Of a DNA stretch of 64,000 nucleotides, positions 53,101-61,000 are shown one piece after another. Below the pieces are notes generated by a model. That model was given only the letters and a program-made list of their open reading frames with translations, made no database searches and was not told the DNA's origin. The position numbers were made by a program, and so were the translations under genes. The first letter of the stretch is position 1; every line of letters begins with the position of its first letter. The DNA comes from Cyanoderma ruficeps. Taxonomy: Eukaryota > Chordata > Aves > Passeriformes > Timaliidae. Location: NCBI GenBank assembly GCA_008694505.1, contig VZDJ01000174.1, positions 5,474,601 through 5,538,600 on the forward strand, read 5' to 3'.

Positions 53101-55590
53101 AAGGAAGAAGAAGGCGATTAGGAACTGGAAGCCTAAATTTTTCAAAAGCATATCCCAGATAATGTAGCCTGTTAGAATTCACGTGCTTCCTTCAGTTTTA
53201 GAGGAGGAGATGAGTATGTTGTAGTTAAAATTGAAAATACTTCTCTTCCTCTCATAGCGAAGTTCTTCAGTTCATGGGTTTAAAATTTTTCACAAACATT
53301 CAGCTTCACTGAAGATGCCAAACTGCAACTTACCATGAACAAACCTTTGGAAAGGTTTTCCCTGGGTAGGAGTTTTGCTAGATGTGGTGTTTTGCTGCTA
53401 TCAGCAGCTTTTAATTTTGATCCATCTTTATTTTGTATCACTACAGGTTGCAAAACTCCCACAGGTGGTCCAGCAACAGGCTACTGTTGCCAACATTCAG
53501 CAGATGGTTTCAGTTTCCCAACAGGTAGGTTTTGCTCTTGCCAAATATAGCACTAGAAATATGATCTTTAGAAAAGCTCATTTTTTGGAATGTGTGTATT
53601 TTTCACCTTATGTGTGGCATAGGTAGTATTTTTGAAGGATATAGCAAGTGCCTTTCTATAAAAATAAGTCTTGAATACTGAATCAGCTGTGGTATATTCC
53701 CTGGTCTAAAACTTTCGTAGACGTAGCAATGTTTGTTCATCACTGGAGCTAAGCTGAAAAACAGATTTTTAAACATGTTTTCTAGAGCTGAAAGGATTTT
53801 TAAAAAATTGGTTTCTGGTAATGTGTAGTCAGTATAGCAAATAATTGCACTAATGAACACCATCTGAGCTTTTTCCACAAAAATTGGGACAAATTGAAGG
53901 GTACAAGTTGTTTTGTTTCAGTTCATAGAGCTGTGCCAAGTGCTCTGTAAAAGGCAGGAAGGTGTGGTAGCTGTTCCAAATGTGTGCTGGTAACAGACGG
54001 GGCTGGGGCGGGAGAAGGTCAGGTGGTTTGGTTCCCCTCCCCTAACGAGCAGTCAGTTTAATTAACACTGTTTAGAACAATGTCATCCAGAACGCTAGCA
54101 ACAGGCATAACTGAGGCAGTTGATTGGCAGGAATGATTTAACTTTGGAGAGTGGATGAAGTTCTTGCCTTTGGTGCACAAAAATCTGGATCAGTCAGCTC
54201 TTAATCTGCCACAGTTTACAGTGCAGTGCTTTACTGCAGAATAAAATCTGTGACTGTTTATCTCAAACTGGTGATAAAGTGGTGTAAGCTGTCTGATAAC
54301 CACCTCAGATGTGAATGCTTCAAGGGCAAAGTTGACAGCAGGAAGTAGAAGCCTCATCAGTCAACACAAGTTGAGTTGCCCTCTGTAGTCAGGAAGAGCT
54401 CCTCGATCATTTTCAAAAGTCATCAATGGTGGCATAACTCTGGCACCGTTGGAGTCTGTGGCAAACGACAAATAGTTTCCCTCCCATGTACACCAGTGAC
54501 TTCACTGGCAGTAGGTTTAGGCCATAAGTATTTTTAAAACTATGTTCTTTGTGTGTATGTAGCATTCTTTTTATCTGCATTTTTAGTGCTTCCCAGTGGA
54601 ATCCTTTTGGATCATTCAAGGGTTAATTTTCCCCCTGGAGAAGCCCTTGTAGCTTTGTTTGGCTTCTGCACCTGACAAAGGCAGCTGAAGCTGCTCAGTT
54701 TTCATTACCTTGTCCTCTGAACAAGGAGAGGATGATTTTTTTTCTCCTTGCTCTGGGTAGAGCTACGAAAATTAGATGTCTGGATGGAGTTCAAACTATT
54801 CTGCCATAAACTGGCAATAGAGACTGGCAGCTGTAGTCTGAAAGGGTAATGGCAGAGACTGGGGGGAAGCCTCAGTGGCTGCATTTATTGTCACAATATG
54901 GGTGCAGAGTCTGCATTTTAACCTCTTTGGTCCTCTGGCTGTCTCTCTGTTCTTTGCCCTGCTCCTTCACTTCTGCAGCGCATGAATTTTCCTCTATATC
55001 TGGTAGGGTTTCTATACCTTTCACCTGCCTTCTGAATGTATCTGAGGTCATGTCCTTGGATTTGCACTGCAGAGAGCTGATTTACAGGCATCTTGGCTCT
55101 TAGTTCTGGTTTATAAGGCTCTAGAAAATGTGACAGAATGGTGTTTCTCAGTGAAACCACAGAGCCTATGTTCCCAGAATCATTGTCTGAGGTGTTTGTC
55201 AGAGTTAAGAGAGCAAATACCTAAGTAAGTAGGATTCCTTCTGCAGAGCAGAAATGTAATGAGTGCTCAGTTCAATGCCAAACTATTTTGTAATTGCCTT
55301 TTCATCCTGATGTGTAGGTACAAGCTCAGCCCCAAACTGTGACCCTTTCTCAGACGACAGCAGGTCAACAGCAGGTTCAGGTGATCCCTGCAACCACAGC
55401 TACTGCTCAGGTGGTGCAGCAGAAACTGATCCAGCAGCAGGTGGTGACCACAGCATCTCCCCAGGTTCAGGCTCCAGGTGTACAAAACCCAGCCCAGACA
55501 CCAGCAACACCTGAAGCCCAGAGTCAGCAAGCAAAAGTACAAATGAGGACACCGACTGTCAGATTAAAGGCTCCTACTAAACCGAGTTGA
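12848..55590 (+). CDS. EP400: E1A-binding protein p400 (EP400), complete spliced CDS
   Basis: EP400 is the SWI2/SNF2-family ATPase and large scaffold of the nuclear TIP60/NuA4 complex, which acetylates H4/H2A and exchanges H2A.Z. I assembled 54 coding exons with GT/AG borders in continuous phase: 9405 nt, about 3134 residues (two more if the second donor of exon 53 is used). The human protein is near 3160. Order along the protein: Ser/Pro/Gln-rich N-terminus (1-777), HSA domain (about 778-886), acidic linker, ATPase N-lobe with GLGKT (about 1119-1123) and DEMQ (about 1219-1222), a long Pro/Gln-rich insertion (about 1460-1830) that marks the INO80/SWR1 group, helicase C-lobe (about 1900-2059), SANT/Myb-like domain (about 2380-2437) and a Gln-rich C-terminus. 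The start at 12848 gives MHHGNGPQN, matching the human N-terminus; a GTG two codons earlier is not needed. The stop is TGA at 55588. Transcription is likely from the CpG island at 10620-11100. Confidence 0.97.
16280..16390 (+). CDS. EP400: EP400 exon 3
   Basis: 37 codons ([10 protein letters not shown] to QQQPFQ), phase 0 at both ends, acceptor CTCTCAG and donor CAG|GTACTT. Confidence 0.93.
20026..20116 (+). CDS. EP400: EP400 exon 4
   Basis: 91 nt, acceptor CTGTAG and donor GCAG|GTATGT. It encodes [13 protein letters not shown] and the EAFKRQQQ block shared with human EP400. It ends with one base of the next codon. Confidence 0.9.
20535..20642 (+). CDS. EP400: EP400 exon 5
   Basis: 108 nt encoding [10 protein letters not shown] and [12 protein letters not shown], close to human. 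Acceptor CACAG, donor CAAG|GTACTG. Confidence 0.93.
21351..21742 (+). CDS. EP400: EP400 exon 6
   Basis: 392 nt, beginning GGMPPTPQ and ending in phase 0 with QQQ. It is GC-rich and carries a run of seven CAG codons (21542-21562). This is the parent of the relic at 2832-3040. Confidence 0.95.
21542..21562 (+). repeat. (CAG)7 codon repeat in EP400 exon 6
   Basis: Seven pure CAG codons give a short Gln run in the N-terminal Gln/Pro region. As I recall the human protein, it has only two Gln at this place, so this site may be length-variable in birds. Confidence 0.85.
21959..22264 (+). CDS. EP400: EP400 exon 7
   Basis: 102 codons, phase 0, Ser/Pro/Ala-rich, ending DKLAEQVKL just before the HSA exon. 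Acceptor GGGCAG, donor CTG|GTAAGA. Confidence 0.93.
22413..22598 (+). CDS. EP400: EP400 exon 8 (HSA domain, first part)
   Basis: 62 codons ([15 protein letters not shown] to KKW-rich end) containing [16 protein letters not shown], the signature of the HSA domain that binds actin and actin-related proteins. Parent of the relic at 4023-4208. Confidence 0.97.
23933..24073 (+). CDS. EP400: EP400 exon 9 (HSA domain, second part)
   Basis: 47 codons, [13 protein letters not shown] to EYFWSNIEQ, highly charged and helical. Phase 0 both ends. Confidence 0.95.
24181..24259 (+). CDS. EP400: EP400 exon 10
   Basis: 79 nt, [20 protein letters not shown], ending one base into a Gly codon. Acceptor TTTCAG, donor AAAG|GTAATT. 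Confidence 0.93.
24542..24588 (+). CDS. EP400: EP400 exon 11 (short)
   Basis: 47 nt, [16 protein letters not shown]. Conservation with human is weak but phases fit on both sides, with acceptor TTTCAG and donor ATG|GTAAGT. Confidence 0.85.
25622..25679 (+). CDS. EP400: EP400 exon 12
   Basis: 58 nt, [16 protein letters not shown], close to [13 protein letters not shown] in human. It has a basic patch followed by the start of the acidic linker. Confidence 0.92.
26346..26435 (+). CDS. EP400: EP400 exon 13
   Basis: 90 nt, [15 protein letters not shown] then [11 protein letters not shown]: the acidic linker. Acceptor CTTGTAG, donor GAAG|GTAGGC. Confidence 0.93.
27595..27702 (+). CDS. EP400: EP400 exon 14
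   Basis: 108 nt, [15 protein letters not shown] then [12 protein letters not shown]. Acceptor TTCAG, donor GAAG|GTAAAT. Confidence 0.93.
28290..28483 (+). CDS. EP400: EP400 exon 15
   Basis: 194 nt, [16 protein letters not shown] to [13 protein letters not shown], the segment leading into the ATPase. Donor GCA|GTAAGA, phase 0. Confidence 0.95.
28665..28842 (+). CDS. EP400: EP400 exon 16 (ATPase motif I)
   Basis: 178 nt containing [16 protein letters not shown] and the Walker A-type ADEAGLGKT, which binds ATP phosphate. Confidence 0.97.
29278..29414 (+). CDS. EP400: EP400 exon 17 (ATPase)
   Basis: 137 nt, [12 protein letters not shown] and [11 protein letters not shown], the Snf2 N-lobe segment after motif I. 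Phase 0 at donor CAG|GTGCTG. Confidence 0.96.
29573..29742 (+). CDS. EP400: EP400 exon 18 (ATPase motif II)
   Basis: 170 nt containing VCITSY and LIVDEMQ, the Walker B box. EP400 proteins have DEMQ where most Snf2 enzymes have DEAH. Confidence 0.96.
30165..30339 (+). CDS. EP400: EP400 exon 19 (ATPase motif III region)
   Basis: 175 nt, [24 protein letters not shown]. This is the usual Snf2 motif III region, with TPLHN in place of the common TGTPLQN. Confidence 0.96.
30732..30868 (+). CDS. EP400: EP400 exon 20
   Basis: 137 nt, [16 protein letters not shown], the conserved Snf2 brace segment, then [13 protein letters not shown]. Confidence 0.96.
31479..31665 (+). CDS. EP400: EP400 exon 21
   Basis: 187 nt with [10 protein letters not shown], a hallmark of Snf2 proteins, and LVLRALERD. 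Acceptor TGGTAG, donor AAG|GTCAGT. Confidence 0.95.
32561..32727 (+). CDS. EP400: EP400 exon 22
   Basis: 167 nt, [13 protein letters not shown] and PVKLKPS. It is the start of the long insertion between ATPase lobes, and the parent of the relic at 4820-4978. Confidence 0.95.
33552..33706 (+). CDS. EP400: EP400 exon 23
   Basis: 155 nt, [16 protein letters not shown] and [10 protein letters not shown], matching human. Part of the inter-lobe insertion. Confidence 0.95.
34228..34470 (+). CDS. EP400: EP400 exon 24
   Basis: 243 nt, Ala/Gln/Pro-rich ([18 protein letters not shown]) then [16 protein letters not shown]. It ends one base into Ser. Confidence 0.94.
35516..35680 (+). CDS. EP400: EP400 exon 25
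   Basis: 165 nt, [12 protein letters not shown] and [20 protein letters not shown], nearly identical to human. Confidence 0.96.
36460..36627 (+). CDS. EP400: EP400 exon 26
   Basis: 168 nt, [15 protein letters not shown] and [10 protein letters not shown]. Acceptor TGCAG, donor CAAG|GTGAGT. Confidence 0.95.
37830..37909 (+). CDS. EP400: EP400 exon 27
   Basis: 80 nt, [20 protein letters not shown]. Little conserved with human, but phase and borders (TTCCAG, CAG|GTACTC) fit. Confidence 0.85.
38596..38894 (+). CDS. EP400: EP400 exon 28
   Basis: 299 nt, [29 protein letters not shown], then SLKDLINR. Parent of the relic at 6338-6621. The acceptor GGCAAAG has a weak pyrimidine tract but the phase requires it. 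Confidence 0.92.
39335..39537 (+). CDS. EP400: EP400 exon 29
   Basis: 203 nt, [34 protein letters not shown]. Only 98 bp separate it from exon 30. Confidence 0.95.
39636..39805 (+). CDS. EP400: EP400 exon 30 (helicase C-lobe start)
   Basis: 170 nt, [18 protein letters not shown] then [15 protein letters not shown], the motif IV region of the Snf2 C-lobe. Confidence 0.97.
40024..40220 (+). CDS. EP400: EP400 exon 31 (helicase motifs V-VI)
   Basis: 197 nt, [27 protein letters not shown] and [12 protein letters not shown], which holds the Arg residues of motif VI. Donor ACAG|GTGATG. Confidence 0.97.
40701..40812 (+). CDS. EP400: EP400 exon 32
   Basis: 112 nt, [16 protein letters not shown] and [14 protein letters not shown], the end of the helicase C domain. 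Parent of the relic at 9208-9317. Confidence 0.97.
41309..41452 (+). CDS. EP400: EP400 exon 33
   Basis: 48 codons, [16 protein letters not shown] and [11 protein letters not shown]. Phase 0 both ends. Confidence 0.95.
41760..41918 (+). CDS. EP400: EP400 exon 34
   Basis: 53 codons, [12 protein letters not shown] to [15 protein letters not shown]. Acidic and moderately conserved; borders AAAG and CAG|GTACCC. Confidence 0.92.
42153..42236 (+). CDS. EP400: EP400 exon 35
   Basis: 28 codons, [16 protein letters not shown], matching human almost exactly at its start. Confidence 0.95.
42800..42931 (+). CDS. EP400: EP400 exon 36
   Basis: 44 codons, coiled-coil-like ([17 protein letters not shown]) then [10 protein letters not shown]. 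Confidence 0.94.
43052..43096 (+). CDS. EP400: EP400 exon 37 (short)
   Basis: 15 codons, [15 protein letters not shown], as in human EYVYEDVDGQTEVMP. Confidence 0.94.
43204..43357 (+). CDS. EP400: EP400 exon 38
   Basis: 154 nt, [30 protein letters not shown] and [15 protein letters not shown]. Confidence 0.96.
43781..44022 (+). CDS. EP400: EP400 exon 39
   Basis: 242 nt, [24 protein letters not shown] and [15 protein letters not shown]. The acceptor is TAGCAG, a NAGNAG pair that could drop one Ala. Confidence 0.95.
44521..44694 (+). CDS. EP400: EP400 exon 40 (SANT/Myb-like domain)
   Basis: 58 codons, [25 protein letters not shown] and [13 protein letters not shown]: the SANT fold that in human EP400 contacts TIP60. 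Confidence 0.97.
44955..45002 (+). CDS. EP400: EP400 exon 41 (probable 48-nt cassette exon)
   Basis: 16 in-frame codons, [16 protein letters not shown], with acceptor TTACAG and donor AAG|GTGTGC. The human sequence as I recall it can join the flanking exons directly, so this Lys-rich exon may be optional. Skipping it keeps the frame. Confidence 0.75.
46021..46157 (+). CDS. EP400: EP400 exon 42
   Basis: 137 nt, [26 protein letters not shown] and GKRSPPIKP. Acceptor TTTTAG, donor CCTCT|GTAAGT. Confidence 0.95.
46666..46722 (+). CDS. EP400: EP400 exon 43
   Basis: 57 nt, [18 protein letters not shown], identical to human over most of its length. Confidence 0.96.
46844..46922 (+). CDS. EP400: EP400 exon 44
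   Basis: 79 nt, [20 protein letters not shown] then IAKEKK. Acceptor TTTCTAG, donor AAG|GTATGG. Confidence 0.96.
47499..47699 (+). CDS. EP400: EP400 exon 45 (Gln/Pro-rich)
   Basis: 67 codons of alternating Gln, Pro and Ala ([18 protein letters not shown]), GC-rich. Phase 0 at donor TTG|GTAAGA. Confidence 0.93.
48703..48748 (+). CDS. EP400: EP400 exon 46 (short)
   Basis: 46 nt, [15 protein letters not shown], matching human AGTIKTSVTGTS. Confidence 0.94.
48839..48948 (+). CDS. EP400: EP400 exon 47
   Basis: 110 nt, [19 protein letters not shown] and INKRLASPV, well conserved. Only 90 bp of intron precede it. Confidence 0.96.
49358..49588 (-). mobile_element. CR1 LINE 3'-end fragment (antisense, EP400 intron 47)
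   Basis: The plus strand reads CACAGAATCACGGAATG, GGTTGGAAGTGAC, then GTCCAACCCATGCCC and CCATTCCAATACTTTATC, ending in CATCCAACCTA. This is the reverse complement of an avian CR1 3' tail. It lies in an intron opposite to EP400 transcription. No target-site duplication was identified. Confidence 0.87.
49759..49963 (+). CDS. EP400: EP400 exon 48
   Basis: 205 nt, [30 protein letters not shown] and [11 protein letters not shown]. Locally CpG-rich. Confidence 0.95.
50455..50618 (+). CDS. EP400: EP400 exon 49
   Basis: 164 nt, [19 protein letters not shown], then only five Gln where human has a run of about thirty, then VQVPQIQAQ. Confidence 0.95.
50980..51186 (+). CDS. EP400: EP400 exon 50
   Basis: 69 codons, [17 protein letters not shown], then [20 protein letters not shown]. 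Gln-rich. Confidence 0.95.
51494..51689 (+). CDS. EP400: EP400 exon 51
   Basis: 196 nt, [32 protein letters not shown] and [12 protein letters not shown]. Confidence 0.96.
51989..52119 (+). CDS. EP400: EP400 exon 52
   Basis: 131 nt, [18 protein letters not shown] then QQQKAIQPQ. Acceptor TTTCAG, donor AAG|GTACTA. Confidence 0.95.
52547..52708 (+). CDS. EP400: EP400 exon 53 (tandem donors)
   Basis: 162 nt, [30 protein letters not shown]. Donor CAG|GTACAG at 52708 gives the human-like QIQVAKLP after splicing. A second donor, CAG|GTAACA at 52714, would add two residues (VQ). Both keep the frame. Confidence 0.9.
53447..53524 (+). CDS. EP400: EP400 exon 54
   Basis: 26 codons, [19 protein letters not shown]. 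Phase 0; acceptor CTACAG, donor CAG|GTAGGT. Confidence 0.95.
55318..55590 (+). CDS. EP400: EP400 exon 55 (last coding exon)
   Basis: 90 codons plus [22 protein letters not shown] to [12 protein letters not shown], the conserved C-terminus. Intron 54 before it is 1.8 kb with nothing else recognised. Confidence 0.96.
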   Translation, partial: VQAQPQTVTLSQTTAGQQQVQVIPATTATAQVVQQKLIQQQVVTTASPQVQAPGVQNPAQTPATPEAQSQQAKVQMRTPTVRLKAPTKPS

Positions 55591-56138
55591 ACTATTGCAA
55601 TAACAGGGAAACACAGTATTTTGTGTTTGCTGAGACAAGTGAGAAGCTACTCCAAACATCCAAATGAAGACAAAACACCTCTATTTTTTTTTTTTTGTAG
55701 CAGAAGGTTTCTTGTTGGTGAACATTTAAACATGGAAACTCACATGTAACTTCAGTGTATTAGCAACTGTTTAGCACTCAAAACTCTCTACAAGATGCAT
55801 TCTGCCTGTGTTCTCTGTGCTCATTCAAACCAGATAAAGCAAGCATTACTTAGCTTGAAATTCTGCCCAGCTTCTCAAAAGTAAAATGGTGACCTGCCAT
55901 AAATGTCAGTAAAATCCATCTTTGTTGGAATACCACACCTGCCCTGTGGGAATGTGCAGCTCCTTGCTGTAGCTCAGTGTGTGCTCAGTCCCCACAGTGA
56001 AGCCACACAAAGAACCAGGTGTGGTTGATAGAGCACGGTATTTTCCATCTGTACAAAAGCTCTGTGTTGTTCTGCCCTGTGGTAAACACCCCTGGAAGAC
56101 CTAACACAGACTTGAAGTGCTCCCTGCAAAGTTTATCC

Positions 56139-56144
56139 AATAAA
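56139..56144 (+). terminator. EP400: Proximal EP400 poly(A) signal AATAAA
   Basis: Canonical hexamer 549 bases after the stop codon. Use would give a short 3'UTR isoform. Strength cannot be judged from sequence alone. Confidence 0.5.
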
Positions 56145-57808
56145 TGTGAAAACCTGTAAGTATATGTAATTAAAAGGAAAAAAAAAGTTTCATTCTCCAT
56201 TTTTGTAAGTCTTTTAAAATGTTTGTTAGTAGTTTTTGTGTACAGTTTACTGAATCACCCAACCTGTGTGCTCATTCTCATATTTCACTTTAAAATAATG
56301 AATATTTTAGGCATGAGCTGAGTAAATACTGTGTTGATAGTAGATGTGTATTAAAGTGTAGCCCATTTTTTTTTGTAAAAGAATTGTTCAGTAGATACAG
56401 CTAAACAGATGATCCATAGCTGTTTCTCATTGGGACTTCTGTCACGAAAAATCTCCAGCTGATAAAATCTAATCTCTCAGTTTCATTCTGCTCTTGCAAC
56501 ATGTTTAAATGTTCAGTACTTTTTACATGGCTTTCAGCTTGGGGGGTGGGGGGCTGGGGGAAGGGGAAAATAGTGAAATTAAATCTAAGACTTAATTCTT
56601 CAACTGTGTAAAGAGTAAGATCTAACTTTTGTACTATTCTTTTACTAAAGCTAATGATGAATGTATCTTCAGGTGGGTATTTTGGATGTGAATAGAGCGT
56701 GGCCTCTTCCTCCAAATCAGTTTGCCTTATTGCTATGGAGAAAAAAAAAAGCAAAAAGCTGCATAGAACTGTGGGGGGTTTCTTTACTTTTCTTGCATAC
56801 AATGAATAACAGACTTTGCAAACAGCACTGAGTGAGGAATTAAAAAGCCCATGGTGGCTTGAAGGGATTTATTTTACTTTGGCCATAAAACTGCACGATG
56901 TGTAAAACCCAGACAAAATTGCAACATTCCTTTTCTGACATGGTTTAAAAATTATTTGTCCATTCTGTGATCTTTTCACTCTTTTAGGAAAGGAGCCTAT
57001 TTAAGGGCAAGAAAAGCATATATTTTGTTTTTACCTCTGTATGTCCACACTTGTTGGTACCTGGCAATCCACATGGCTTAGACAAGAAAGAATTCTCAGC
57101 CAGCTCCTCTGTGTTAGTTGGGATGGGTACAGCCAATTCTGTTCAGATCACAAATGTAAACATTGGCTCAGGCAGTGTTCCTGATTTTTTTTATTTTATT
57201 TTATACCTCTTTTGTCCTGTGTACTTTTTTTATTGGACCCTCAGGTCTACAACTACAAGGGCATTTTTTTTTTGAGCTGTTTTTGCATGCAGTAGTGTTC
57301 CCCTGACCCTCCTAACCCCATGGCATGTGCCATCCCCTAGACTTCACTGCCAGCCAGGGAACTGGCATTGCTGACAGCGGAGTAGTTTAAAATGCAAAGC
57401 AGATGCAGTGGTAATGGATAGTGACACTGTGTACAGTATAGCCTTGCTCATCCAAAAATATTGCTTAGTTAGCCCCAGTTTTACTTTTAAGTGTTTAGCT
57501 TTTATGATGTGCATGAAAGTCGGGGTGGGGGGTAACAGTTCCAGCAGTGGGAGAGCTGTTGGCTACGTTGTTGTACTGGTCTGATTTGGTGTCTAAAGAG
57601 GCGATTGTTTCTTGTTTAGGTCAGTTGATGAAGATTAAAAAGCCACCATCTTTTTTTTTTTTCCCCTTCTAATTACTTTCTTTTCTTCCTTTCGATATGT
57701 CTTTCTCCCGGGAGTGTGTTAGGAAGTCAACCTGTACATAAGTGATGAACATTTGTACTCGACCCAGTAGGATGATAAAGAATAGTGCTGTATCCTACCT
57801 GAAGGTGT

Positions 57809-57814
57809 AATAAA
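57809..57814 (+). terminator. EP400: Distal EP400 poly(A) signal AATAAA
   Basis: Canonical hexamer followed by a GTGT-containing stretch, at the boundary with the NOC4L CpG island. It is the most likely main end of EP400. Confidence 0.7.
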
Positions 57815-57992
57815 GTGTACATTTTTATACCGCCGCCTCGCCCTGCCTTCTGTACCGGGGAGGAGGGCGGGCTGGGGCGGGTTACCCGGGCGGGGCGGTG
57901 GTGGGTGGGAGGACGGACCGATCCCCGCCCCGCTGCCGGCCCCGCCTGCAGGCGGAGCGGCCGCGGCTCCTCCTCTCGGCTCCGGTGCGAGC

Positions 57993-58088
57993 ATGGCGCG
58001 GGAGGCCGCGCTCGCCGCCTGCCTGGAGGCCGTGCTGGGCAGCCGCTCCAGCGCCAACCGCGTCTTCGAGCTGCTGGAGCCGCTGGCG
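57993..58088 (+). CDS. NOC4L: NOC4L exon 1
   Basis: 32 codons, MAREAALAACLEAVLGSR, phase 0 at donor GCG|GTGCGG. Very GC-rich. Confidence 0.9.
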
Positions 58089-61000
58089 GTGCGGGCCGGG
58101 CCGGGCAGGGGGCGCGGGTTGAGGGAGGGCAGCGCGGCCGGGCCGCCGCTCTGACACGCTGTTCCCCAGGGCCAGGAGGAGCCGGAGGACATCGTGAGCG
58201 CCGCCAGGACGTGCAGCCGGCTGTTCGGGGCGCTGCTGGAGCGGCGGGAGCTGTTCGTGGGGCCGCTGCCCGACCAGGATGCCGCTCTGGCCGGTGAGCT
58301 CGGAGCGGGGCCCCGCGGCGCTGTCCAGGCCGGGCGCGGCCCTGCCCGAGCCCGGCCAACGTGCGTGTCTGTCACCCACAGAGAGCTACAGCGCTGAGGA
58401 CAAGTACAGGATATGGATGAGGCACCGCTACAGAGACTGCGTGGGCTGCCTGGGGGAGCTCATGGGGCACGAAGCCTTCCAGGTCAAGGTAGGTCCTGAG
58501 CCCGCTGCTGACCCACGGGTTCACGGGGTGTCCCTTGAGGTTATCGCCCAGTATTTCAGTGTGGCAGGGCAGGCAGTGCTGTAAGACAGGGCTGATGCTC
58601 TGACTCACCTCTGCTCACCAGCAGCGAGCATGCAGCTCTCTCAGGAAATAATATCTCATTTCATTCTCCCTCCTCTTGAAAGTTGCCTCCTTTGGATTTC
58701 ACCCCTGGTGTTCTTGTTTAGGTGGGGTTTTTTTTTGTGATGTTGCTTTCTGTTTTTTTAAAGGAGTTGGCACTCTGCACGCTCATGAAGTTTGTCGAAT
58801 TGGAGGCACAATATCCATTGATCAAAATAGAATGGAAAGGAACTTTAACTTTTCCATGTGACCTTCTTAAGGTAAGCTGCAGAACTGAAAACTCCCTCCT
58901 GTCAGGGACCTGTTAGCGCACAAACTCATGTGCCCTCAGCCGTCTCACTCTCTGCTCCAGTGCTGTAAGAGACTGACTCGTTGCTTTCCTTTCCAAACCC
59001 TTTGTTAGGTAGTTGTTGATGGTTTGCTTCCCACCCACGAGGATGCCTCGCTCCTGATCTCCCGCTTCCAGGAGTACATGGAGTACGACGACGTGCGGTA
59101 CTTTGTCATGAAGGCTGTCACTGCCAGCGTCGGGCAGGTCATGCAAAAGACAAAGGAGGTAACAAATTGTTACTGCTCGGGTGGCTCTGGATGAGCTGCT
59201 CTGGGTTATGTATCTTGTGCATGAGGCAGGGAGGAATTAGGGCTATATGGGAGTATTTGGAAGTCAGAGAAATAAGTGTGCCCACTGAAGGCATTGATTT
59301 TTTTCTTATGTATGTCAGTATGCCAAGACTGGCTTTATTCTGAAATTGAACGTATTTCAAGACACATACTGTTCTTTCTGGTGTAAGCTCTGGCTTCTGT
59401 TTTACTCAAATCTCCACAGCTTGGGTGACATACAGAGAACTTTAATTCTGTTTACTCTGGTGCAGAGGAAGAATCTGTTTTCTTCATTGGCTCCACCAGT
59501 TCTGTTAAACCAGAATAAATACAGGGATAGGTTTCATGTTGGATAAACAAGTAGTAATCCAGGTTGAGGCTGCAACAGAGTGTGTAGTTTAGTCATCATC
59601 ATTTTCCCTTTCTTTTTCCTAAATATATTCAGTATTTGGAAACAGGGCAATATTGAAGCCCAGCATCTTGTTATGTGTTGTGGAACTTGTTTCATGTTTG
59701 TTTATATGCTTTTTTCCTCAGAGGCCACTGCCTTTTTACCAGCAGAACGTATTTTCCCTCATCTCACCCATTAACATGCCAAACAAAGAGTCTGAGATGG
59801 TCAAATTTATGGTCAAGCAAGGTTAGTAAACTCTGCGTGATGAACTGTGTGTGAAAAGGAAAATCAGTTTTAAGATTTTTAGTGTGTAAAGGCTTTATTA
59901 TTGTTTGCTGGTGAAGAATGTCTGCTTCTTTGATCACTGTGATTCTAAACAGTCTTAAAAATCCACATCCCTCAGTCTACAGGGGGGTCTGTTGTGGCCT
60001 TGTGTCAAATTAAGTGCTTCAGCCCAAGTTTTTAGAGCATCAAAGGACTAAGTTAAAAAGGGTCATCTTAATTTTTGAATATCCATTTCAAGTTCAACAT
60101 CTGGTTTCCCTTTCTTCTTAGATAACCGTGAGGAGTTGAAACTTTCAAGGCTGCAGGTAACTGTTCATTTGGTGCATTAGAATTGAAATTTTACCTGCTT
60201 AAAGTAGAGCATTATCTGTGCCAGTGTGTTTGACTCACTGTTTGCAATTCTGTTTTAAGGCACACAAACAGGTGTTTGAAAAAATGTGGCTGACTTTCTT
60301 GAAGCACAAGGTGAGTGTTACTTCTGCCACTGATCTGTGTTGCGCTTTAATTTAAGGATTGCTGATCTTAGCAAGCGTGTCCAGCCTTGCACAAATCTGC
60401 TGGTAGGACCTGAGCAGGGTTTGAGTGTTGGGTGGGAACAGCCCAGTGACCATTTCTGTTGGATCACTCTGCCAAGAAACATGACCTCATAGATGGCCTG
60501 CTTTTTCCCCCTACTCTCAGCCTTTTTTCCCTACCTTAAACATCTCTGCCCTTAAGGCAGTATAACAATCTCTGCTCACGAGCTGAAGTTTCCCCAGCCT
60601 TTTTCCTGATGATTTTCCCCATCAGGGTGATGACACTGTTAGCTGTGAGCACCTGCCTCTTGAATGAACTTTGTTGGTGTCACTTGTAAACTCTCCCATT
60701 TTGGGGAACAAGCTGTTCTGTGTTTTCCTGGCACATACCCTTCTGCTTGTGCATTGCCTTTGTGAGCCACAGGTTGCTGCTGCTGTCCGAGTTCTCCCTG
60801 CAGGGCTTTTTTCTCTGTGTTGTTTTGTCCTCCACAGCTGCCCACCGGCCTTTACAAGAAGGTTCTTGTCATTCTGCACGACTCTGTGCTGCCTTACATG
60901 AACGAGCCCACTCTCATGATGGACTTCCTGACAGTGGCCTATGGCATAGGTGAGTGACAACTGCCTTTTGTCCTTTGTGGCACCTCCAGTATGGGACAGA

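Larger units (their letters stand above)
55591..57830 (+). other. EP400: EP400 3'UTR
   Basis: About 2.2 kb of non-coding, AT-rich sequence from the stop codon to just past the distal AATAAA. It holds a poly-T tract near 55688 and a G-rich tract near 56539. No other gene or repeat family recognised. Confidence 0.75.
57830..58330 (+). promoter_or_regulatory. NOC4L: NOC4L CpG-island promoter and first exons
   Basis: The sequence turns CpG-rich directly after the EP400 poly(A) signal. GC boxes (GGGCGGGGCGG near 57889-57899 and CCCCGCCCCG near 57923) lie upstream of the ATG at 57993. With only about 180 bp between the two genes, the promoter overlaps the region where EP400 transcription ends. Confidence 0.7.

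Noticed and set aside
57719..58379. Minus-strand frames of 165-218 codons across the NOC4L promoter, considered as DDX51
   Set aside because: They show no helicase motifs and are composition-driven shadows of the island and NOC4L exons 1-3.
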